Part shown: positions 55,607-64,000 of the stretch, in pieces | Position numbering within the stretch: the first letter of the stretch is position 1 | Layout: each line of letters opens with the position of its first letter | Assembly (NCBI RefSeq): GCF_039631355.1 | Contig: NZ_JBDIVF010000001.1 | Location: 248,001-312,000 of the forward strand | DNA: 64,000 bases | Direction of reading: 5' to 3' | Origin: Uliginosibacterium paludis | GTDB taxonomy: Bacteria > Pseudomonadota > Gammaproteobacteria > Burkholderiales > Rhodocyclaceae | The notes under the pieces: model-generated | Databases searched by the model: none | What the model saw: only the letters and a program-made list of their open reading frames with translations | Told to the model about the DNA's origin: nothing | Made by a program: the position numbers and the translations under genes

Positions 55607-56365
55607 TCAGCTCTTGCCCGCGCCCGCATCCGTGCGCAGGTAGAACTCCATCTTCACGCCGGCCAGTTCGATCACGTCATGGTCTCCAAGCAGGTGGGCC
55701 TGCGCATCGAGATGCTTGCCATTGAGAATCGGAAAGGAGTCCCCTTCCACATGCGTGATGAAGTAGCCATGCGGCCGCCGGGTAATCACCGCCACCTGCA
55801 CGCCCGGCTTGCCAAGCGTGGTCAGAGATTTGGAAAGCTCGAGCTCTCGCCCGGCATTGCGTCCGCTGATGATCTGCACGACACCAAGCTGCTCGGTGCC
55901 GGTCACGACCGGCGCTACCTCGGCCGGTGCCGTCCAGCCTTCTCCGCTGGTGATCGAGGCTTCGGCACCGAAACCCACCATGGTTTCCGTGTGCGCGCGA
56001 GGGCTGGCCCCCAGCTTCACGGCGTCAGGCGCTGTGGAAAATGCCTTGTCGAACGTTGCTCCGAAGTTGGTATCAGGAGCGTCCTTGAGGAACTTGATTC
56101 GGTACTTGCCGAGCTCGACAACATCGTTTTCCTTGAGCACATGCTTCTTGACCGACTGACCATTCACATACGTGCCATTGGTGCTGTTGAGGTCTTCCAG
56201 AAAAGCATCGTTGAGGATGGACACAATCACGGCGTGCTCGCCACTGATCGCGAGGTTGTCGATCTGGATGTCGTTGTGCGGCTTGCGACCGATGGTTGTC
56301 CGCTCCTTCACGAGAGGAATCTCCTTCAGCACCAGACCGTCCATACTCAGAATCAGCTTTGCCAT
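55607..56365 (-). CDS. Protein with two FHA domains
   Basis: The 252-residue soluble protein has a full FHA domain at 1-95 (TTIGRKPHNDIQIDNLAISG EH..., LEDLNSTNGTYVNGQ) and a second, weaker FHA-like domain at about 150-245 that lacks the GR...S..H phosphothreonine pocket. FHA proteins read phosphothreonine signals. No Ser/Thr kinase gene lies nearby. It is co-directional with the MBL gene. Confidence 0.85.
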   Translation of the reverse strand: MAKLILSMDGLVLKEIPLVKERTTIGRKPHNDIQIDNLAISGEHAVIVSILNDAFLEDLNSTNGTYVNGQSVKKHVLKENDVVELGKYRIKFLKDAPDTNFGATFDKAFSTAPDAVKLGASPRAHTETMVGFGAEASITSGEGWTAPAEVAPVVTGTEQLGVVQIISGRNAGRELELSKSLTTLGKPGVQVAVITRRPHGYFITHVEGDSFPILNGKHLDAQAHLLGDHDVIELAGVKMEFYLRTDAGAGKS

Positions 56366-56486
56366 CTTGACCTCACCACACTCTTTCCCCGAAATTGCCC
56401 TGAAGGCTCACTGGCCGGATCATCAGCCAGTATCGCACCGCGTAGCGGCATCAGACCACGCCTGGATCGAAACATTCCGGATTGTG

Positions 56487-57212
56487 TCAGGATTTTCCCC
56501 GGCGCTCTGCTCCGGCGTGACGTCCAAGCAACTTGCCCAGCAGGAGCACGATCAGCGCCCCGGCCCCACTGGCGGTATAGGAAACGCTGCTGCGGACCAC
56601 GCCGGCTTCATCCGCCGTCCACTCGAGCAGAACCGGATCTGTCACGGCCATATGGCCGGCAATCCAGCCCAGCAGCATCCCGCCGAAGACGACAATCGTC
56701 GGGAATCGATCCATCAGGCGTATTACGAGCTGGCTGCCCCAGACGATGATGGGGATGCTCACCAGCAGACCGAATATCACGAGCGGCATCTTGTGATCGC
56801 CGCCAGCGCCCTCGGCCGCCCCGGCTATCGCGATGACGTTGTCGAGACTCATGACGAAGTCGGCAACGATCACGGTCTTGACCGCGGACCAGAGACGGTC
56901 ACTCGCATTGATGTTGCCGTGTCCGTCATCCTCCTCGGGCAAAAGCAGCTTCACACCGATCCAGACGAGAAGAATTGCGCCGACCAGTTTAAGGAAGGAG
57001 ATTTTCAGCAGCGTCAGCGCGAAGAAGATGAGGATCACCCGCAGGATGATCGCGCCAACCGTACCCCAGACAATGCCCTTGGTCCGCAACGAGGGATCCA
57101 GCTGCCGGCACGCGAGCGCGATGACGACGGCGTTGTCTCCCCCAAGGAGGATGTCGATCATGATGATCTGGCCAACAGCCAGCCAGAATTCGGTGTGCAG
57201 CAACAAATCCAT
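56487..57212 (-). CDS. TerC-family membrane protein (possible manganese exporter)
   Basis: The 241-residue protein has seven TM helices and TerC signatures: IIMIDILLGGDNAVVIALAC, FVMSLDNVIAIAGAA and WIGVKLLLPEEDDG. Recent work links this family to manganese export during protein secretion. ATG 57212 starts MDLLLHTEFWLAVG; a TTG at 57221 adds three residues and is less likely. Confidence 0.88.
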   Translation of the reverse strand: MDLLLHTEFWLAVGQIIMIDILLGGDNAVVIALACRQLDPSLRTKGIVWGTVGAIILRVILIFFALTLLKISFLKLVGAILLVWIGVKLLLPEEDDGHGNINASDRLWSAVKTVIVADFVMSLDNVIAIAGAAEGAGGDHKMPLVIFGLLVSIPIIVWGSQLVIRLMDRFPTIVVFGGMLLGWIAGHMAVTDPVLLEWTADEAGVVRSSVSYTASGAGALIVLLLGKLLGRHAGAERRGKS

Positions 57213-57294
57213 TCGAAACAACCCGGTGACGCGTCAAAGCCGTGAGCTTACCGCAGCACGCCGCTTCCCGCTCGCTGCGCGATGGCTCGCTGAA

Positions 57295-57324
57295 TGCAAA
57301 AGGCCGCGTGCGCGGCCTTTTGCA
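57295..57324 (-). terminator. Terminator after sucD
   Basis: TGCAAAAGGCCGC and GCGGCCTTTTGCA form a perfect 13-bp stem with a 4-nt loop. It ends the sucC-sucD transcript 21 nt after the sucD stop, before terC. Confidence 0.85.
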
Positions 57325-57344
57325 TTGACTTCAGGGAGCACTGC

Positions 57345-58238
57345 TCAGATCAGGCTCTTGAGCAGCTTGCCCATTTCTGACGGATTGCGCGTCACCTTGA
57401 AACCACACTCCTCCATGATGGCGAGCTTGGCGTCAGCCGTGTCGGCACCACCGGAAATCAGCGCGCCAGCATGGCCCATGCGCTTGCCGGCCGGAGCCGT
57501 CACGCCAGCGATGAAGCCTACGATCGGCTTCTTCATGTTGGCCTTGCACCACTGGGCTGCTTCGGCTTCGTCCGGACCGCCGATTTCGCCGATCATGATG
57601 ACGGCATCGGTATCGGGGTCATCGTTGAAAGCCTTCATCACGTCGATGTGCTTGAGGCCATTGATGGGATCACCACCGATACCCACTGCGGAAGACTGGC
57701 CCAGACCGATTTCGGTCAGCTGTGCCACGGCTTCATAGGTCAGCGTGCCCGAACGCGACACGACGCCGATGCGGCCCTTGCGATGGATGTGGCCCGGCAT
57801 GATGCCGATCTTGATTTCGTCCGGCGTGATCAGGCCCGGGCAGTTCGGCCCCAGCAGCAGCGTGCGCTTGCCGCCGGCGGCTTCCTTGGCCTTCATGCGG
57901 TTGCGCACTTCCAGCATGTCGCGCACCGGAATGCCTTCGGTGATGCAGATCGCCAGATCCAGATCGGCTTCGACGGCCTCCCAGATGGCAGCGGCAGCGC
58001 CAGCGGGCGGCACGTAGATCACGGACACGGTTGCACCGGTTTCAGCGGCAGCTTCCTTCACCGTACCGAAAATCGGAATATTGAAGATGGACTCGCCAGC
58101 CTTCTTCGGATTCACACCGGCCACGAAACAGTTCTTGCCGTTGGCATATTCCTGGCACTTTTCGGTGTGGAACTGACCGGTCTTGCCCGTAATGCCCTGG
58201 GTGATGACCTTGGTGTCTTTGTTGATGTAGATGGACAT
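57345..58238 (-). CDS. sucD: Succinyl-CoA synthetase alpha subunit
   Basis: The 297-residue subunit has the CoA-binding Rossmann start (TQGITGKTGQFHTEKCQEYA), LLGPNCPGLITPDEIKIGIM and the phospho-His motif MGHAGALISGGADTADAKLA. It pairs with SucC in the TCA cycle. Confidence 0.98.
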   Translation of the reverse strand: MSIYINKDTKVITQGITGKTGQFHTEKCQEYANGKNCFVAGVNPKKAGESIFNIPIFGTVKEAAAETGATVSVIYVPPAGAAAAIWEAVEADLDLAICITEGIPVRDMLEVRNRMKAKEAAGGKRTLLLGPNCPGLITPDEIKIGIMPGHIHRKGRIGVVSRSGTLTYEAVAQLTEIGLGQSSAVGIGGDPINGLKHIDVMKAFNDDPDTDAVIMIGEIGGPDEAEAAQWCKANMKKPIVGFIAGVTAPAGKRMGHAGALISGGADTADAKLAIMEECGFKVTRNPSEMGKLLKSLI

Positions 58239-58261
58239 GTATTGAACTCCTGGCTCCGGCC

Positions 58262-59422
<1,161 letters not shown>

Positions 59423-59782
59423 TTATCTTGCCCTTGTTTCGCGCTGCCAGACAGTCCGGAATGGCAGGCGCGGATTGAGTCGTCAATGAACTGAAACACG
59501 ACGGAACCCCGGGCTCACGATCTCCCCCGGATCGCCGGCAATACCGGCAAGCTGAGGACTCGTGCATCTCTGCAGGGTAGGTGGATTCTATACCGAACTG
59601 AATCATATATAAGAGTACGCCAGCGAGCGTCCGGGCCACATCCGGGTATCCGGCAACCTGCCCCTTGCTTCACCCCCAGCAAGCCCGAATCGATGGTAGC
59701 TTGGTGAAAACCGAGTAAAAAGACACGGCGGATCGGCCGTCAGAACTGGCAGGAGCTGCAAAACCGGTAAAATCTCCAGCAC
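59423..59782. other. Divergent promoter region between sucC and the FimV-like gene
   Basis: There is no gene in 360 bases. On the minus strand a TATAGAAT box near 59587-59594 could serve as a -10 element for sucC. No riboswitch or repeat is obvious. Confidence 0.4.
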
Positions 59783-62014
59783 ATGAAAGCGCCGTTCCCA
59801 GACACCACACATCGCATTTACCCACGCCGGGCCAAACCAGCGCTTGTCCGGCGCCATCCGTTCATGGCAGGTGCCGCAAGCATCCTGATGCTGGGCCTGA
59901 CACCCGCCTCTCACGCGCTCGGGCTCGGCTCGGCAAGCACACGAAGCCGCGTCGACAGCCCGATACGGATTGAAATTCCCATCCAGTCAGGCTCTGCCGA
60001 GTCCGTCGATCTGCAGTGCGTGAGCCTGGCTTCACAGCCCGTCAATCGTACGGACGACCTGCCTTGGCTGAGCAAGGCGAAGCTGACGCTCGAAACGCAC
60101 AATGGGCAAGCGCTGCTGGTCATCTCGGCGCCGGCAACAAGTCAGCCCGTCATCATGCTTGGGGTGCTGATCCGCTGCGACACGGCTTTTCGCCGCGATT
60201 ACACGATCCTGCTGGATCCGCCGCTCATTCGGGACACGCAGGATCCCAAGACCCCTCCGGCGCCTCAGGCCGCCGCGCCTGTTCCGCAGCCCCCTGCACC
60301 TGTCACCGGAGAAGCCGGCAAAGGCATGCCGGAGCGCACCACGACCCAGGAGGGCGACAGCGCCCGCAGCATCGCAAACCGGCTCCGGCCTGGCGACGCC
60401 GCCGCCCAGAGACGCCTCGCACGAGCCTTGCTGACAGAAAACCAGGCGGCACTCAGCGACCGGCCACGTGGAACGCTGGACCGCCTGCCAGCAGGCATCG
60501 AGCTCATCATTCCGCGCCTCTCCCCGCAGACGGAAGCGCCCGTGCCGGCCAGCGCGCAAACGGAACCACGTCCTGCGAGGCAAGCACCTGCATCTGAGCG
60601 TCGAAGTGCTTCAGACCAGCCCAGAGCGCAGGAAAGAAACCGCCTGATTGTCAGCGGTAACGCCGAAACCTCGCCCCTGCAGCTTTCCGGCGCCCTGTCA
60701 CATCGCCGCGAGTTGAGTGAGCCCCAGCGCGAGCGCCTGCGTACCGAAATGCAGTTGCTGGCCGCACTCGATGAAAAGATCGCGACGCAACTCGAACTTG
60801 CGGAGCGCCTCAGGCAGCTTGAAGCCCTGCAGAATCATCTCCGCGAGGATGCTGATCGCCTGGAGCACGAACTCAGGACAGCACAGTCAGCCCCCGGACC
60901 GGCCGCCTCACAAACCGCGGTGCCGGTTGCGGCTCGCTCGCCTCTGCCCACCCCGCCGGAGCAGACCACGACGGCACTCTCGGACCTGCAGAACTGGCTT
61001 GCAGGCATTGCAGCCCTGCTCCTTGCTCTTTTGCTGGCCGGGATGCTGATCTGGCGAAGGAAGCGAGCAGGCTCAGCACTCGTCGCCGAAGCGCCTGCGG
61101 ACCCGGCAGGCGGCCTTGACGCGGCACTGATCGAGCCCTTGTCAGAAGCCGATATCTGGCCTGACGAGCAAGGTCAGGCCCCAAAAGCCTCTGCCCTGCC
61201 CCCCAGGAGTCTGGAAGGCGCGCTGAGCAGCCTCAGCGCTACCGGATTCGGCCCGCCCTCCATCCTCCAGATCGTCGAAGGCGATGTTGAAGAGCACGAT
61301 TCGGCCGTGGAACTGGCCGACATCATGATGTCCTTCGGACGCGTCCAGGGTGCGGCCCAGACGCTCGCCGACTTCATCCGCGTCAATCCGAAACAGGCGG
61401 TCAAGCCCTGGATCAAGCTGCTGGAGGTCTATCGCGCAGCAGACATGCGCCCGGAATACGAGGCCCTGTGTTCCCGGCTGAACAAGACCTTCAACGTGCG
61501 GCCGGCACCCTGGGATGAATTCGAGCTGGCCCGCCAGGCACCCGATTCGCTCGAAAACCTGCCGCATATCGTAAGCCGCCTCACGGAGTCCTGGGGCCGC
61601 CGGGAATGCCAGGCCTTCCTGCACACGCTTTTGCGCGACAACCGGCAAGGCACGCGATCGGGTTTTCCGCTGGCCATCATCGATGAAATCCTGCTCCTGC
61701 TGAGCATTCTGGAACGTCAGCTGGGCCCTTACCGACCTGAAGCAACAGACCCGGCAAAACCCGAGCCCTCCACACGTGCCATGAGCCGGTCGATAGCCAT
61801 CCCGACTGTCGAACTCGCCGTACCACCGATCATTGACGACGAAGCGCTCTCGATGAGCGTGGTGCTTAACGATGAAAAGCAGGCGCCAGACACTTTCCGG
61901 CCCTACGACAGCAACCAGCTCGATTTCGACCTGGACATGACCGATCTGAGCAAGACCCTGCACATCGATCTGGACCAGATCGGTTCCGCCGACGAAGAAA
62001 ACCCGCCGCGCTGA
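59783..62014 (+). CDS. FimV-like protein (membrane-anchored, coiled coil, cytosolic TPR-type domain)
   Basis: The 743-residue protein has an N-terminal signal (MAGAASILMLGLTPASHA; an alternative start is ATG 59864), a periplasmic Ig-like/FimV beta domain (about 45-145), a Pro-rich linker with a degenerate LysM-like segment, a coiled coil (about 310-370), a TM helix (WLAGIAALLLALLLAGMLIW) and a cytosolic FimV C-terminal domain (VELADIMMSFGRVQGAAQTL). FimV proteins organise the cell pole, type IV pili and type II secretion. The match is strongest at the C-terminus. Confidence 0.8.
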   Translation: MKAPFPDTTHRIYPRRAKPALVRRHPFMAGAASILMLGLTPASHALGLGSASTRSRVDSPIRIEIPIQSGSAESVDLQCVSLASQPVNRTDDLPWLSKAKLTLETHNGQALLVISAPATSQPVIMLGVLIRCDTAFRRDYTILLDPPLIRDTQDPKTPPAPQAAAPVPQPPAPVTGEAGKGMPERTTTQEGDSARSIANRLRPGDAAAQRRLARALLTENQAALSDRPRGTLDRLPAGIELIIPRLSPQTEAPVPASAQTEPRPARQAPASERRSASDQPRAQERNRLIVSGNAETSPLQLSGALSHRRELSEPQRERLRTEMQLLAALDEKIATQLELAERLRQLEALQNHLREDADRLEHELRTAQSAPGPAASQTAVPVAARSPLPTPPEQTTTALSDLQNWLAGIAALLLALLLAGMLIWRRKRAGSALVAEAPADPAGGLDAALIEPLSEADIWPDEQGQAPKASALPPRSLEGALSSLSATGFGPPSILQIVEGDVEEHDSAVELADIMMSFGRVQGAAQTLADFIRVNPKQAVKPWIKLLEVYRAADMRPEYEALCSRLNKTFNVRPAPWDEFELARQAPDSLENLPHIVSRLTESWGRRECQAFLHTLLRDNRQGTRSGFPLAIIDEILLLLSILERQLGPYRPEATDPAKPEPSTRAMSRSIAIPTVELAVPPIIDDEALSMSVVLNDEKQAPDTFRPYDSNQLDFDLDMTDLSKTLHIDLDQIGSADEENPPR

Positions 62015-62030
62015 CACGGCCGGTTTTCAG

Positions 62031-62777
62031 TCAGACGGGGTTGTCCAGATCAACGAAGCTGGTTTGAAGCCCATGTTCGCGGGCCAGCCAGGCGCCAAGT
62101 GCCTGGATGCCATATCGCTCAGTGGCGTGGTGCCCGGCGGCGATGTAAGGAACGCCCGTCTCGCGGGCAAGATGCACGGTCTGCTCGGATATCTCCCCCG
62201 AGAGATAGAGCTCTGCGCCTTCGAGAATGGCCTGTTCGAAGTAAGCCTGGGCACCGCCGGTGCACCATGCCACCCGACGGATCAGCCGCTCCGGATTCCC
62301 GACCAGCAGCGGCTCCCGCGCAAGGCGGGCAGCCAGCTGGCGAGCCAGTTCGCCCGCTGGCAAGGGGTGTGGCAAAACCCCGTGATGCACCAGCGGCTGC
62401 CGCGCGCCCAGACGCTCGAAACGCCAGCCCAGCAGCTTGCCGAGCTGGGCGTTATTGCCCAGCTCGGGATGGGCATCGAGCGGCAGGTGATAGGCAAACA
62501 GATTGATGTCATGCGCCATCAGCGTCGCTGCGCGCTTGCGCCGGAATCCCGTCAGGCAGGGGTCTTCGCCACGCCAGAACCAGCCGTGATGAACGATGAT
62601 CGCGTCGGCACCGACCTCCACGGCGTGCTCGATCAGCGCCTGACTGGCCGTCACGCCGCAAACAACGCGAGCAATCTCTTCACGACCTTCCACCTGCAAA
62701 CCGTTTGGGGAATAATCGCTGAAACGAGCGCAGTCCAGAAATGATTCCAGAAGCATCTGAAGGGCATTTCGATTCAC
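62031..62777 (-). CDS. Nif3-like dinuclear-metal protein (GTP cyclohydrolase 1 type 2 homologue)
   Basis: The 248-residue protein has the metal motifs IIVHHGWFWRGEDPCLTG and IAAGHHATERYGIQALGAWL, with CVTASQ-like GVTASQALIEHAV. The family (YbgI) has no proven substrate. It converges with the FimV-like gene and is divergent from the DegQ/DegS-type gene, 54 nt away. Confidence 0.92.
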   Translation of the reverse strand: MNRNALQMLLESFLDCARFSDYSPNGLQVEGREEIARVVCGVTASQALIEHAVEVGADAIIVHHGWFWRGEDPCLTGFRRKRAATLMAHDINLFAYHLPLDAHPELGNNAQLGKLLGWRFERLGARQPLVHHGVLPHPLPAGELARQLAARLAREPLLVGNPERLIRRVAWCTGGAQAYFEQAILEGAELYLSGEISEQTVHLARETGVPYIAAGHHATERYGIQALGAWLAREHGLQTSFVDLDNPV

Positions 62778-62831
62778 GCTTGGGTCCTTTCAACCTGGAT
62801 ATCGGCGGACATTGTCCGCAATCGGAAGATT

Positions 62832-64000
<1,169 letters not shown>

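Overview
The window is a GC-rich bacterial chromosome segment. Several things point to a betaproteobacterium, plausibly Rhodocyclales/Zoogloeaceae: the block rimP-nusA-infB-rbfA-truB-rpsO-pnp, a tandem glycine riboswitch ahead of gcvT-gcvH-gcvP, sucC-sucD, scpA/scpB/rluB, a FimV-like protein, and a TssG-ClpV-VgrG type VI secretion (T6SS) order. The order-level placement is inference. Nearly all genes are compact and co-oriented. The exception is about 7.1-13 kb, which is patchy, locally AT-rich and full of broken genes.

Region 1 (1-7067): the end of a T6SS cluster, with tssG (truncated by the window edge), clpV/tssH and a long VgrG with a C-terminal extension. Region 2 (7085-12965): a T6SS effector/immunity scrap yard. 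An intact cargo pair comes first: a P5-like/LysM/CHAP peptidoglycan hydrolase and an overlapping secreted immunity candidate. Next comes a 5'-truncated, frameshifted relic of a VasX/BTH_I2691-type membrane effector, followed by a membrane protein (possible immunity) whose 3' end is replaced by the right half of an IS5-family element. Then come the last codons of another CDS, possibly an effector, plus a second secreted immunity-like gene carrying an 8-T tract, and finally the left half of a second, divergent IS5-family element. This reads as successive replacement of effector modules behind one VgrG.

Region 3 (12966-21351): an RCK-domain ion channel with a non-canonical pore signature, a PadR regulator with two palindromic operators, a DUF3861 protein, a divergent Fur homologue, a LysR regulator, a UbiD-type decarboxylase with its UbiX prenyl-FMN synthase, a DUF554 membrane protein, a YhbP-like flavoprotein, a GlcG/HbpS-like protein and an SDR-fold protein lacking YxxxK. 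Region 4 (21355-25076, minus strand): a CecR-like TetR regulator, an HlyD adaptor, an ABC ATPase and an ABC-2 permease, with a clear palindromic operator upstream. Region 5 (25263-32412): a ClC antiporter, a hemolysin-III-like protein, DUF3108, purN, DedA, MATE and an SDR.

Region 6 (32561-44282, minus strand): translation and RNA-decay genes (pnp, rpsO, truB, rbfA, infB, nusA, rimP), then rluB, scpB and scpA. These continue into an M50 protease, a YciO/Sua5-type protein and a PHP phosphatase (to 46486). Region 7 (46544-52434): a CPBP protease, then the glycine-cleavage operon behind a tandem glycine riboswitch and terminator, with a 60-codon membrane protein between gcvH and gcvP. Region 8 (52456-64000): an LDH/MDH-fold dehydrogenase, a LivK-type binding protein, an MBL hydrolase, a two-FHA protein, TerC, sucD-sucC, a FimV-like protein, a Nif3-like protein and a DegQ/DegS-type protease that runs off the window. 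I see no tRNA, rRNA or CRISPR array.
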